Source: Cricetomys ansorgei (Eukaryota > Chordata > Mammalia > Rodentia > Nesomyidae). Taken from it: a stretch of DNA of 64,000 bases. The notes below the pieces were generated by a model. The model was given only the letters and a program-made list of their open reading frames with translations, searched no databases and had not been told where the DNA came from. Location of the stretch: contig JAMJFZ010001258.1 of the NCBI GenBank assembly GCA_026225945.1, forward strand, positions 4,447,501 through 4,511,500, read 5' to 3'. Of the stretch, positions 50,241 to 61,280 are shown in pieces (position 1 is the stretch's first letter; each line of letters begins with the position of its first letter). A program made the position numbers and the translations under genes.

Positions 50241-50699
50241 ACAGTAGCTTACTGCTATATATTTCCACTTAATAAACAATATGAATATGCCATGTAAATG
50301 TAAATGAGTATCATATGTTTATAAGTAGGCATACTTTTAAGCAAATATGTAATTTAATAAAAGCAGCTCATCTAATCCTAGGATCCAGTTATCAAAGAAT
50401 TATATATAATATAGGCTAGGGCTTTAAGGAAATTCAGAGCTTAGTTAGTATTTAGTTATTATCACTTTGAAAGTCTTATGAGAATCTAAACAATTGTCCC
50501 AAATGTTAAATAGGCTTTCTGGGGCTACCCAGTAACATAGCCATTCTGCAAAGCTTACCCACCAATGACGTGGCATAGATGCCCAGATTAGCTAGTCCAT
50601 AATAACTCAGGAACGAGCATGACCACTGAGGGAAGGCCCCTCAGACAGCTTTCAAACCACACTTTCTGAGCCCGTTTTCTGGAGTGAAGATGTGTCATT

Positions 50700-50870
50700 C
50701 TTTGCTTTTTCTTTTCTTTTTTTGTTTTTTCGAGACTGGGTCTCTCTGTTGTAACACTGGCTGTCTAGAACTCACTCTGTAGACCAGGCTGGCTTTGGAC
50801 TCACAGAGATTCGCCTGCCTCTGCCTCCCAAGTGCTAGGATTAAAGGTGTGCACCTCCACCGTCTGGCTT
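50700..50870 (-). mobile_element. B1 SINE
   Basis: CGAGACTGGGTCTCTCTGTT, CTGTAGACCAGGCTGGCTTT and GTGCTAGGATTAAAGGTGTG. Confidence 0.96.
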
Positions 50871-51235
50871 CATTACTTTTCTATTGCTATGAAGACACCA
50901 TGACCGAGGTAACTTACGAAGAGTTTATTGGGGGCTTGCTCACAGTTCCAGAAGGTTAAAGTTCATGACTATCACAGCAGGGCACACAGCGGCAGGCAGG
51001 CAGGCAGGCGTGGTGCCGGATCAGTGCTAAGAGCTTACATTGGACCCATAAGCAGGGGCAGAGAGCTAACTGGGAAGGGTGGGGCTTCTGAAAACCCAAA
51101 GCCCACACCAGTGACATCCTTCAACAAGATCACACCTCCTAAGCCTTCCCAAACGGTTCCACCAACAAGGGATCAAGCATTCAAGTGTGAGTCTATGGAG
51201 CCATTCTCATTCAAACCACAAGACGTTTTCCGAAC
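50871..51235 (-). mobile_element. ORR1 MaLR LTR, nearly complete
   Basis: Minus strand begins GTGGTTTGAATGAGAATGGC and ends CTCGGTCATGGTGTCTTCAT AGCAATAGAAAAGTAATG, with AATAAACTC at about 50926 (reverse). Confidence 0.9.
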
Positions 51236-51649
51236 TAAATTAAATGCAGAGCCATGAGCAGGACTTGAAAATTAGGGTTAATAAAGATACAAGTCTCAAA
51301 TAGCATATCACTTGATTTAGAACCTAAAAAAATACCTGTCAACACAGTTAGGATTTTTCTTAGGGAGCAAAATGGGTGTGTTTTCAATACAAAGATAAAC
51401 AACCAATAATACCACACCATAATGTGTAACTGAGAAGTTTCTAGCCTGGATAAAACTTTAAATGTTCCTTGGCCATTATGTAAATCCAACTTAGTAAAGC
51501 ACATTGTAATTTTAAGCAATGCAAATTTTGACAGAACCGATGTGAGTTGAACATTTCTGGCTCTTCACCCTCATGTATCTCCACCCTTCCTGCAGCCTTA
51601 TGTGGGCAAAATACACATCTCTGTCCCCGGACTTTGAACTTGCTTCTGT

Positions 51650-51835
51650 GACTTGTGCGTCTGTTTTAGTTTTAGAGCGTGAATGTGTGCTGGTGTGTGC
51701 CTGTGGAGGCCAGGAAGAGGCATTAGATCCCCTAGAACTAGAGGTTAGGTGGGTGTGAACCAGCATGGGTGCTGAACTGAGCCCAGGTCCTAGGGAAGAG
51801 CAGCAAGCACTCACAGCGTGAGTGTTGACCCCATG
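51650..51835 (-). mobile_element. B3-family SINE
   Basis: GTGTGCCTGTGGAGGCCAGG, GGGTGTGAACCAGCATGGGT and GGTCCTAGGGAAGAGCAGCA. Confidence 0.75.
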
Positions 51836-52599
51836 CTTCCTTTAGAACAGCAGGCGAGGAGACTCAGAATGATGAAGGCTTACGATATGGACACTATGGC
51901 TTGTCCTCTTGGGTTTTTATCTCCTTCAGAAACAAGCATGCCATGTGCAGTTACTCATCACAGATGAGGATCACGTGATCCAGATGTGGACTCAAGACAT
52001 AGCTTGGGACAAGTCCAGGCCAGCTCAGGCTTAGCGGACTCATCCACAACACTCTTTGTGAGTCAGAAATGAGAGATTAGGTGTGGTAAGTCTACCTAAC
52101 ATAACATCATTGTGATAATTACTCATGGATACAGAAGGCACAAAGTGGCAAACGCAAGCATCAGTAGCTAATCACTACATGTAAAGCATAGAGCTTTCCC
52201 CTCCCTTGAGATGGAACTAGCACAGCAAAGCAAGAATTCTCAGTGCAAAAGCATTCAAACAGACCAATAAGATCACGAGAACCACTCATTTAGTTTCCAG
52301 CTCCCATTCCGAATGCATTCCACTTTCTCTGTACCAGACATGTGGCTAAAAGCCAGCCACTCAGCGCTGAGGACCAACAAGACCACTGGCGCTTCTTTCA
52401 GTGCTGCTATGGGTGTGCAAATCACAAGGACAGCACCTCTCATTTAGTACCTGCATTTGCCTAACTCACTAGGGTGGCATTTTTCAAGTGTTCAAACACT
52501 ATCCTATTTAAATATTCAGGGTTTTTTTGAATGAAAAAGATAAGGTAGCTTCCTTTTCGATATCTCAGTTTCTCTTTCAGCTAGGGTAAGCAAGGATAC

Positions 52600-52930
52600 T
52601 GTAAGAGGTAGGTTGTGGGAGGACCTTTTGATTAAGTTTTTTGTCCTGGGTAGCTTTCCTTATGCTTGCATGCCACTTGGACTTCTGGGAACTTTGCTTA
52701 GAATTTAAAGGAAAGCAGGGGTAGTTGGCAGTTGGTGGGTTGGTTTGTTACAAACTAGCTGTTCTCCAAATTTCACAAAGCTAAGGATAGTCAAAAGGGT
52801 TGTGAATAATTCTTCTTTTCTCTCCTCTCTTTCAAGGCCACCTCCAAGACTGGTGAAGATTGACTGACTAATGACTGATTTCTGTCTGTCTGTCTGTCTT
52901 TCTCTCTAGCTTTTCTGAGCTAGAGGGTAA
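52600..52930 (+). mobile_element. LTR-like repeat, copy 2
   Basis: Shares a CTTCTGGGAACTTTGCTTAG...TTAAAGG block and a TTTCAAGGCCACCTCCAAGA ... GGTGAAGATT block with 49.8 kb, same strand, same order. Confidence 0.5.
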
Positions 52931-53149
52931 AGGGCACAATGGGATCTATTCTACAGCAGCGCTCTACACAATACATAGCTCACGGATAATCCACATCTCT
53001 GAAACCACAATCTTGTCAATTTAAGAATATTTAGAACTACATCAATTGAAAGATGCAGGTCAGATGAAAGCTTTTGGAGTAGAATTTAGTGTGCACTGAG
53101 CACTGACCCAAGAGTGAACCAGCTAACCAGCCATTCTTATCTTTTTTGT

Positions 53150-53240
53150 AATGTAATATATATTGTATATAATACACAGTATGATATGTAATATGTAATT
53201 ATACATAACATGTAACATGTATTCTATTTGTATATATTAC
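53150..53240. repeat. TA/TATGTAA-rich low-complexity tract
   Basis: Repeated ATGTAATA and TATATTG words. Confidence 0.8.
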
Positions 53241-53364
53241 GATTGTTTTTACTTTAAACAATCAGCAAACTCCAAGCTATAAATACAAATATATAAAACA
53301 AGCTACATAACTAATCTAAATAAACATTTCAAGAATATTTTTAATTAAAAAATTAGAAAATAAT

Positions 53365-53518
53365 TTTGTTGTTGTTTTTTTCTGAGACAGGGTTTCTCTA
53401 TATAGTCCTGGCTGTCCTGGAACTTGTTCTGTAAACCAGGGTGTTCTCGAACTCAGAGATCCACATGCCTCTACCTCCGGAGTGCTGCAATTAAAGGCGT
53501 GTACCACCACGCCCGGCA
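53365..53518 (-). mobile_element. B1 SINE next to exon 5
   Basis: GAGACAGGGTTTCTCTATAT ... TTAAAGGCGTGTACCACCAC; lies about 60 bp beyond the exon 5 donor. Confidence 0.96.
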
Positions 53519-53578
53519 GAAAACATCTTTTGAAAGATCTTATCTTTCTTAGCAGAATTTGCTGGTAAGCGCTCATAC

Positions 53579-53708
53579 CTGAGGTTCCAACCACGACGTC
53601 CCAAGGGGAGCTGATGGGCTGCTTTTCTCCTTTCTCTCCCCCTTCCATATCTGTCCCTTGAACACCGACGCCAGCTACCGTGCTTACCTTCTCAGCTTCA
53701 AGGTCAAT
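53579..53708 (-). CDS. Nhlrc2: Nhlrc2 exon 5 (end of NHL blade 2, start of blade 3)
   Basis: 130 nt: 43 codons plus one base (about residues 304-347). The acceptor is TTTTGTAG|ATTG and the donor is CTCAG|GTATGA. The peptide is [18 protein letters not shown], a charged Gly/Glu/Lys linker, then [14 protein letters not shown], the start of the third propeller blade. A stronger-looking donor-like sequence (GAGAAG|GTAAGC, cut after 53688) lies inside the exon; see findings. Frame and phase agree with exons 4 and 6. Confidence 0.96.
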
Positions 53709-53859
53709 CTACAAAAGTGTAATAGATCTTATTCAATGCATGATACTTTTGCTTTCAGTATAATTCCGATAGAACATACAGAGGATGTGAAATACAATGT
53801 TTTAGAAGGCTAATTATAGAGGACTTGTCACTCAAACATACACAATCAGTCACCCTCGC

Positions 53860-54200
53860 TTCCTAGTAATAGAAAGGAATGAATTACCAACTTACTACCT
53901 CATGAATGAACCTTAAAACGCCAAGCAAGATAAAGAAGTGAAACACAGGAGCACATCTATTACAGGTTCTGTTTGTGTGGGAGGTTCAGCAAGGGTCTGT
54001 CAATAGACAGAAAGTTGATTGCCCAGAGCAATCACAAAGCAATGGCGATTGTCTTTGTCTTTGTGTCACAATTCTTAAGAGGGAGCTGAAACTAAAAGCA
54101 ATGTGAAGTTATGATTGCAAACCCTGCAAAACTGATTAGAAACTGTGAGTTCTATACTGAAACGGGCCACTGTTTTGATATGTACCACAACAGAGCCATT
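53860..54200 (+). mobile_element. L1M-type 3' region relic
   Basis: CTAGTAATAGAAAGGAATGA, ACCTCATGAATGAACCTTAA, CAAGCAAGATAAAGAAGTG and CAATAGACAGAAAGTTGATT follow the L1M 3' order. Confidence 0.6.
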
Positions 54201-54407
54201 AAGGCAATCATGTGCCTGGACACTGATGTTTCTCAGGGTTATATGCATATCATATATGCATAGAGTCTTGACTTTCCAAGACTCAAAGATTCATTAAATG
54301 TATGGAATTTGTTAATGAACTTACTTAAAAAATATCTATTGAACATTTTAACAAGTCAGGTCCTACTCAGCAACAAAGAACACAAATTGCTTTTGAGATA
54401 TGCATCG

Positions 54408-54560
54408 CAGCAGGGCAGTGGTGGCACACACCATTAGTCCCAGCGCTCAGGAGGCAGAGGCAGAGGCAGGCGGATCTCTGTGAGTTCGAGGCCAGCCTGG
54501 TCTACAGAGTGATTTCCAGGACAGCCAGAGCTACAAGAGAAACCCTGTCTCAAGAAACCA
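54408..54560 (+). mobile_element. B1 SINE
   Basis: GCAGGGCAGTGGTGGCACAC ... GAGTTCGAGGCCAGCCTGGT ... GAGAAACCCTGTCTCAAG. Confidence 0.97.
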
Positions 54561-54587
54561 ATAAAACAAACAAAGATACACACTGCA

Positions 54588-54760
54588 TGCCAGGCAGTGG
54601 TGGTGGTATACACACCTTTAATCCCAATAGTCTGGAGGCAGAGTCATAATCTTTGAGTTTGAGGATAATCTGGCCTACATAGCTAGTACCAGGACAGCCA
54701 GGGCTATACAGAGAAACTCTTTCTCAAAAAACAAAAAGACAAACAAACAAAAGATATCTA
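54588..54760 (+). mobile_element. B1 SINE, diverged
   Basis: ATGCCAGGCAGTGGTGGTGG ... CACCTTTAATCCCAATAGTC ... CAGGGCTATACAGAGAAACT. Confidence 0.92.
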
Positions 54761-55104
54761 TCTCAGTGGATGTCATTATATATAATCTAGAAATACATAC
54801 TTGCTATTATATGTATACTACATGATAACTTTGTCAAATGAATGAAGATAGTGTTGAATGAGAGTGTAGTATCAGAAGCATCGTGTTTACCTAACAGGTA
54901 GATTACAGGCACATTGATTAGTCACGTTCCAAACTGACAACGACTTAATGATCAATAGACTATAGCCAAAATCACTATTGGTAGAAAATACTCAAAATAA
55001 TTGGGTTTATCTATAATGGGATATGACAGTCATATCATTCCTGTGACTAATACAGATGAGTAAAACCTGCAAAGCACCATCTAATAAATTCTACTTGTTT
55101 TAAA

Positions 55105-55165
55105 TGTATGTTCCTTCCCTCCCTCCCTGTCTCCTTCCTTCCTTCCCTCTACCCCTTCTTTCTTA
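55105..55165. repeat. (CCTT/CCCT)n simple repeat
   Basis: Pyrimidine-rich run near the end of intron 4, on the plus strand (purine-rich on the transcribed strand). Confidence 0.9.
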
Positions 55166-55283
55166 ATACAGGGTCTCATGTAGTCCCACCTGGCCTCAGA
55201 CTTGCGATGTAACCAAGGATGACCTGATTAACAGCAGGGTTTCTTGACTAGAACTATTAATTTTAACTTAAAATGGGAATTAC

Positions 55284-55405
55284 CTTTCTTATAAGGTGGT
55301 TTTCAGTGTCAGCCACATAGATGACATTATTCACTATAGCTACACCCTGTGGAGAATTAAAAGACGACTCTGAAAACATTCCATCTTTCCTTCCAGGGTT
55401 AGGTC
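55284..55405 (-). CDS. Nhlrc2: Nhlrc2 exon 4 (NHL repeat 2)
   Basis: 122 nt: two bases finish the Gly codon, then 40 codons (about residues 264-303). The acceptor is CTTTTAG|GACC with a good pyrimidine tract, and the donor is GAAAG|GTAATT. The peptide reads [20 protein letters not shown], then [20 protein letters not shown]. That is a textbook NHL blade: a P-x-G-V turn, a hydrophobic strand and the YVAD-T-x-NH signature. The exon ends in phase 0. It sits alone between introns of 1.6 and 3.6 kb. Confidence 0.97.
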
Positions 55406-55579
55406 CTAAAAGACAAGATAGTCATCAGACAATTTTTTTTCCCCCACATTAAAAAGCGACTTCAAAGTAACGTTCTCTAATTTAATCTCCAAATAAGTAA
55501 TGTAAAAATTTGGGATTTAATTTAATGCTGGGATTTTTAAAATACATAATACTTCAGTATTTATATATAAAAATGAAAA

Positions 55580-55815
55580 TGTGGGGCTGGAGAGATGGCT
55601 CAGCAGTTAAGAATGCTGGCGGCTGCTCTTCCAGAGGACTGGAGTAGACCCCAGCACCCACATGACAACTCACAACTAGCTGTAACACTAGTCCCCAGGG
55701 GTTAGGGTAGGGCGCCCTCTTCTGGCTTTCCAGAGCACTGCACACACATGATGCACAAGACTTATGTGTAGGCAAAACATCATAAACAAGAAATTAAACT
55801 ATTAAAATTTAAAAA
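55580..55815 (+). mobile_element. B3/B2-family SINE
   Basis: GGGGCTGGAGAGATGGCTCA GCAGTTAAGAATGCTG head, then AGGGCGCCCTCTTCTGGCTT and an A-rich tail. Confidence 0.95.
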
Positions 55816-56009
55816 ATGAAAGTGTTTGCTAGAATATCTATCTTTCCTGTATTTCTCTGTTTCTATATATTTTGACAGGACTTATATTAAAATAGTTCCT
55901 AGTACACTTTAGTAACGAATCAGAGGAAAATAATTTTAAAAGCATTTTAAATACCTGTTACCTAGACTAGAAAGTTAAAAATAACTTTAACTTTTCAGCA
56001 GCTAAAAAG

Positions 56010-56215
56010 ATGATTTAAAAAAATTTATTTATTTTACGTGTGTGTGTTTGCTTGTAACATATGTGTGCCTGATAACCACAGAAGCCAGAAGAAGTCATAT
56101 CTCCTGGAACTGGAATTACAGATGGTTGCGAATTGTCATGAGGGTTCTGGGAATAGAACCAAGGTCCTGCAAGAACAAGTACTCGTAACTGCTAGCACTT
56201 TCTAGCCCCTAAAGG
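56010..56215 (-). mobile_element. B3-family SINE
   Basis: AAAAATTTATTTATTTTACG, AGAAGCCAGAAGAAGTC and GAGGGTTCTGGGAATAGAAC ... CTTTCTAGCCCCT. Confidence 0.85.
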
Positions 56216-56369
56216 AATGATTTTTTAAAAACAATTTTGGACAATAGACTCCTTTTATAACAAAATAAAAACTATACATAAGCTACTTCCCCAGAAAAGT
56301 ACTCATGCTCAAAACTGCTGTAACAGTCTCTGGGAGCCATCCCGTCTTCTTGAATCAAGAAGCCCGGGA

Positions 56370-56521
56370 TAACATCCTTCCTACCTGCTGTTTTACTGTC
56401 GTGAAGTCATGTGACAGGTAGACTGACTCTGGCTAATATACTTCTGTAACATCCTTTCTACCTGCTGTTTATCTGTCATGAAGTCATGTGACAGGAAGAG
56501 TGACTCTGGGTAATACACTTT
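56370..56521. repeat. 76-bp tandem duplication
   Basis: Two adjacent copies of TAACATCCTTYCTACCTGCT ... GAAGTCATGTGACAGG ... TGACTCTGG with a few substitutions. Confidence 0.95.
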
Positions 56522-57059
56522 CTCTCAAGTTTTGGAACATGCATGGCTCCAAGCAGGGACAATCAAAGACAGTCAGTAGTCCCAAACTGCTTTGCAGACT
56601 TTCCGCTGTCCTATGCGGCAGGAACAGAGGCAGTACACCTGGTGGCTAGGGAATGCATGCAAGCCCCATTAACTGCCAGCTCTAGCTTTCTCTGGCTGGT
56701 GGTCCGGGTCTGTGCTTTGAGTCTCAGTCTCACTTCTATAAAACAGAACTAATAACACCCTGACTCAGCACCACAGGGTGAAACAAGGAAGTGCAGCAGT
56801 GTGCTCAGAATGAAGCCAGGCGTGTGGCTCGGCACCACTATTAATATTATTGTTGCTGTTGACGTTAGGAGTTTCACAGGAAAAAAAAAGCTTTATGGTC
56901 TCTTCTGATCCAAGAACACTGAGCACTGCAACTGTCTGTACATTCACGAAACAGTGCCAGAGTAAAGTTCCTAGGAAACCTGACAATCTGCTAAGTCACA
57001 TGAAATCAGTATTTCTTGAAAATATGTGACCAAAGAATTCTTTTCAAAAGCTTAGCTGG

Positions 57060-57300
57060 GGGCCAGCAAGTTGGCTCTACAGTGGAAGAGCTTGCTTCCA
57101 AGTCTGATAACCTGAGCTCCACCCTCTAACTCACATGATACCCGGAGAGAACTGACTCATTGTAATCTTAGCACAAGAGAGGCAAGAGGACTGTGATGAA
57201 TTCAAGATGAATCTGGGATACAGTGAGTTCCAGGCCAACCTGAGCTGGAGACAGAGATCCTGTCTAAAAGCCATCAAGTTAAAGAGCATGTCAGGAGACA
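57060..57300 (+). mobile_element. SINE, B2/B1-like composite, diverged
   Basis: GGGGGCCAGCAAGTTGGCTC head and a CCAGGCCAACCTGAGCTGG ... GAGATCCTGTCTAAAAGCC B1-like end. Confidence 0.55.
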
Positions 57301-57361
57301 GCAGTACGCTTAGAAGCATACCTGAGAATACCACTTGCTGATATTTTCTGTTAACAAAGAA

Positions 57362-57668
57362 TATTGCTGGGCCAGGCATAGTGGCACAGCCTTCAATCCC
57401 AGCTCAAGAGGCAGAGGCAGGTGGTGTGTTCCAGACCAGCCTGGCCTACATAGAGTGTCCAGGCCAAACGAGCTGCATAGTGAGACCCTGTTTAAAAAGA
57501 AGAGCACTTGCCAGGCGGTGGTGGTGCACGTCTTTAATCCCAGCACTTGGGAGGCAGAGGCAGGTGGATCTCTGTGAGTTCAAGGCCAGCCTGGTCTACA
57601 GACTGAGTTCCAGGACAGCCAGTTACAACAGAGAAATCCTGTTTCGAAAAACCAAATAAATAAATAAA
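57362..57668 (+). mobile_element. Two adjacent B1 SINEs
   Basis: First (57366-57500): CCAGGCATAGTGGCACAGCC ... GCCTGGCCTACATAGAG. Second (57508-57668): GCCAGGCGGTGGTGGTGCAC ... AAGGCCAGCCTGGTCTACAG with an AAATA-rich tail. Confidence 0.95.
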
Positions 57669-57789
57669 TACATAAATAACTAGAAGAGCACTTACCTACA
57701 CCATTTTGAATGTTACAGATATTAAAATCTGGGGGAAGATGGCCCAGTTCATGATGTGCCTGCTGTACAACCTGAGGGTCTGCGTCTGT

Positions 57790-58130
57790 ACTGCCGACAA
57801 ACAGGAAGCCAGGCATGGCAGTGTGCCCTTCACCCCAGAAGGCAGAACTGTGAGTGTTGAGGTCGGTCTGGTCTACAGTCTGGCCACCTAGGACTTGGCA
57901 GCAGACCCTGTCTTAACAACACGGGGTGGAGGAGCCAGAGGGCAAAGCAAGCGACTCTCGGAGCTCAGTGGGCGGCAGGCCTGCCACATCAGTGAGCTCA
58001 GGCTCACGGAGAGAGCCTACCTCAAAAACTAAGGTGAAGAGTAATTGAGGAAGCCATCTTCTGGCTTCTAAGCACGTGTGCACACGTGTCAACACACAGA
58101 CCCACACGAGCAAGTACACACACCACATAC
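57790..58130 (+). mobile_element. B1-like and B4-like SINE fragments
   Basis: GGAAGCCAGGCATGGCAGTG ... GGTCGGTCTGGTCTACAGTC, then a B4-type end (GGCTCACGGAGAGAGCCTAC ... AGGAAGCCATCTTCTGGCTT ... CACACGAGC). Confidence 0.6.
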
Positions 58131-59030
58131 ACTAACACCCATAAGGACCAGTTAAATTCAAGGTGCTGAAAGACACTTTTCAAGTAACAATTCTCATAAC
58201 TGCCTGTTACAGCTGAAAATAGCAAGCAGCCCAAACAACAAAAGCCCCACATATTCTAAAACAATGACACGAGAGATAAAATTCTTGGCACACTAAGACA
58301 GCACCGTCTCAGGGATTTGGGTGATCTACTTCCGTATGGAAAATGCTGCTTCTGCTACTGAGTGGGACTGGTTGTAGGAGAGGCTCCTTTCCCTCTGACT
58401 CATTTGTTATGTGCCACTTCCGCCCAGATAAGCGAGATCAGTATGAATGTACTTGAGGGATCTTACTAATCGTGCAGATGGGAACCAGGGGCATGTTCTC
58501 ATCTAAGGCAGGAGCTGTTGGACAAGATGACCTGTGCTTGCACGAAAAGGGGAGGGGTCCAGACGTGTGCTTAGTTCTTAAAGAGGAAACGAGAAAAGTA
58601 AAATTAGGTACAGACCCTAGCTTGCGTACTTTATAATCTAAAGATCAAGTTTCTTGGTCACTGTCCTGAGTCCTTGTCTTAAAAACTATATGGCCACATG
58701 TTTTAGAAAACATGAAACATTTAGAATGTCATTGACCTAAAATCTTGGCATATATTTTCAGGAACAAATAAATGTGCCATTTTTATTAAAAAACAGGACG
58801 GAACACAAAAGTGTGCCTAAATGACATAACTTAATGACTTCCTCCGTTTGACTCAGAGCTTCTGGGTTTTGTTTGTTCCGAAAAGGAAAGGAAGGGTAAC
58901 TCAGATACTTTGGACTAAATAACAAAATGACTTGGTGATAAAGTCACAAGCCAGTTCAGCTGTTTTTGTATATTTATTCGAACTATTTTTAAACTGTAAA
59001 ATATACTACATAATTAGAAGCAAACCTTAC

Positions 59031-59486
59031 CTCCAATGCTGTACTGAATCTGTCCATTCTTCCAAATGACCAAGACTCTATGGTGCCCAGTATCTGCCAC
59101 CACCAGCCTACCAGTAGCATGGTCTATGGCTACTTTGCCAGGGAAGAGCAATGGTGAAGGCGGCAGGGACTCCTTGAAGAGTTTTATTCCAATCTTCCCA
59201 TCTCTGATCTGTCCCCTGTCCTTGTAATACTTTAAAGCAATAGAAGTATATGAAAATAATTTATCTTTGTGTCCCTCTCCAATCAAAGAAAACAGCATGT
59301 TTCCACGAGGTCCCAGTATGACCAGTGTTGGCCAGCAAGAGACTTCAAGGTCCTGCCAAAGGCTGGCATCTGCATCATTAACCACAGGGTGGGTGATGTT
59401 GTAACGAAGGACAGCACTCTTGATATTGTCCAGAACCTTTTCATTTGGAAACTTAGCTGAGTGAACGCCGACAATCAGAAGACCAT
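59031..59486 (-). CDS. Nhlrc2: Nhlrc2 exon 3 (second half of thioredoxin-like domain, first NHL repeat)
   Basis: 456 nt, residues about 111-263. The acceptor is TTTCCAG before ATGGTC and the donor is GGAG|GTAAGG. The first two bases complete a split codon (Asp), and the last base begins a Gly codon. The peptide runs from [18 protein letters not shown] through [19 protein letters not shown] to [12 protein letters not shown]. This is the strand-helix-strand second half of a thioredoxin fold, with the expected cis-proline in SCWPT. A helix ([14 protein letters not shown]) and a linker follow, then the first NHL repeat ([12 protein letters not shown] ... [14 protein letters not shown]). The thioredoxin Cys pair itself belongs to the missing upstream exon. 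An in-frame ATG at 59512 is intronic and is not the start. Confidence 0.97.
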
Positions 59487-60014
59487 CTGGAAAGGAAAAG
59501 TGTATGTTGAACATTACAGAATCTTAAGAAACAGCATCCATACGTTAATATAGAAAAATCCATAGATTAAAAAAGAACTACAACAGTGTATTTAATTGTG
59601 GTTAAACATATGTATACAAAATTAATAAATTTAAATCTCAGATAATCTTGATTTCTGCAAATAAACACATAGGATTATATTCATGTGCAATTTTAGAACT
59701 CTGTTTTCCAGGTAAAGCTGTTAAAGTAGGCAGAAAGGGTCAACCATACAGAAGCATAGCACAGAAGGGTAGGTGTCCAGTGTCACCAAGCCAGAAGCTC
59801 TGCTGTCAGCCAAAGCTACATGGGTGGCTAGCACTCTAACTGACCCATTGCATTCTGGGCAGAGAACCAGGAAGCTTGTGGGGGAGCAGTGAAAACGTCT
59901 AAACTTACTCTCGAAACTGCACAAAAGGCAAGACCAAGAAAGCACAGCAAATGCTTGAGCACTGAGAGCAGAATTACTGAGTAGGCAGGAGAGACAGCCA
60001 AGGATGAGCGGAGG

Positions 60015-60215
60015 GGCCGGAGGAGGGCCCAGTGGCTAGGAGCTCGAGCTCCTCTCACACAGGGCACAGGCTGGGCTCCGGGCACTCATATGGTAGCTCA
60101 CAGTCTATGACTCTGGGTTCAGAGTATTCAGTGCCCTCCTTTGGTCATGCAAGCACTGCACGCATGTGGTACATACACACATATGCAGGCAAACACTCAT
60201 ACATGTAAAAATAAG
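60015..60215 (+). mobile_element. B3-family SINE
   Basis: GGGCCCAGTGGCTAGGAGCT ... AGTGCCCTCCTTTGGTCATG ... CACATATGCAGGCAAACACTC. Confidence 0.75.
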
Positions 60216-61280
60216 CATTTTTCTAAAAAGATGAGAAGAACTTATAATCAGAAGTAACAGGGACGAGTGATTACTAAAAGCAAGGCTAAAAATATCTGTC
60301 AGGACCTCAGTAGAACCCACGTTCAACACACCACAGAATTCCAACGACTCTGGTACAACCCCAAACAGCTGCTTCAGAAAGAAAGCCAGGCCCCGGCCAG
60401 GCAGAGCCACAGTAAGAGCCTGCCTCAAAGAAATACCATGAAGAAGGTACGTGATTTATCATCAAAGGCAATAAAAAACAAGCAAGATATCGATGCTAAA
60501 ATAGAATAAGATGAAAAGATAGCAAACACAGACAGACATTGAGACTGTAACAGGAAACAATAAGAACGATAGGTGCTGAAAATATTTGCTTGAAACAAAT
60601 AAACCGAATGTCCTCATGGCGAACAGGAGGCAGAGGAGAAGGCCAGCGCCCACAGGCAGTGTAAGAGAGAGTCCACCAGGGAAAGCCAGTGACAACAAAC
60701 ACAGCTTCTTTAGAACACCTGGGACCAGGAGTTACAAGAATCTAACAGGAAAAGAGAAGAAACCAAGGTAAAAACAAGCATCTGACTGATGTCTAATCTT
60801 TAAGTTCTGGCTAAGGGTAGAAGTATATTCAAGGTCAGCTCACCACATACACGATCCGACTGGAAGAAAAACATGTCTAGGAAGATCATGACCAATTGCT
60901 GAAAGCCAGTGACTAAACAACAAGAAGACATCTGGGAACCGGCTTTAAACACTCACGAGCAGTAGTCACCTCAGAACCACAGAGGGGGAGTAGGGCGGGG
61001 CGTGGGAAGGGTTTGATACTGGGGCCAAACTACGTACCCTTTACCAGTGTTCTCATGAGAAGATAGCAGGAATGACTTCCTAGTTAAGTAAATTAAGAGA
61101 TAATCTGTGTAAGGCATTTAGCATAGTACTTAGTATACAGTGAAATCTCACCCAATAACACCACTACTTTTAAAATAAAAAAAAAAACTAAGTTCTCTAA
61201 ATTTCAAAAGAAATCAGCAAAATTGAACTGCACACACACACAAAAAAATCATGTTGAGAAACATAAGGGATGTAACCTAA

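Larger units (their letters stand above)
39227..53578 (-). other. Nhlrc2 intron 5 (14.4 kb)
   Basis: Contains SINEs, an L1M 3' relic, the 33-bp G-rich array, an ORR1 LTR and two related LTR-like segments. In 40200-43360 and 43490-45300 I see no exon and no nameable repeat. 47220-48000 is AT-rich with nothing recognised. Confidence 0.85.
53709..55283 (-). other. Nhlrc2 intron 4
   Basis: 1.6 kb with an L1M relic, two B1s and a CCTT tract. Confidence 0.85.
55406..59030 (-). other. Nhlrc2 intron 3
   Basis: 3.6 kb filled with SINEs and an 76-bp tandem duplication. In 58140-59030 nothing is recognised. Confidence 0.85.
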
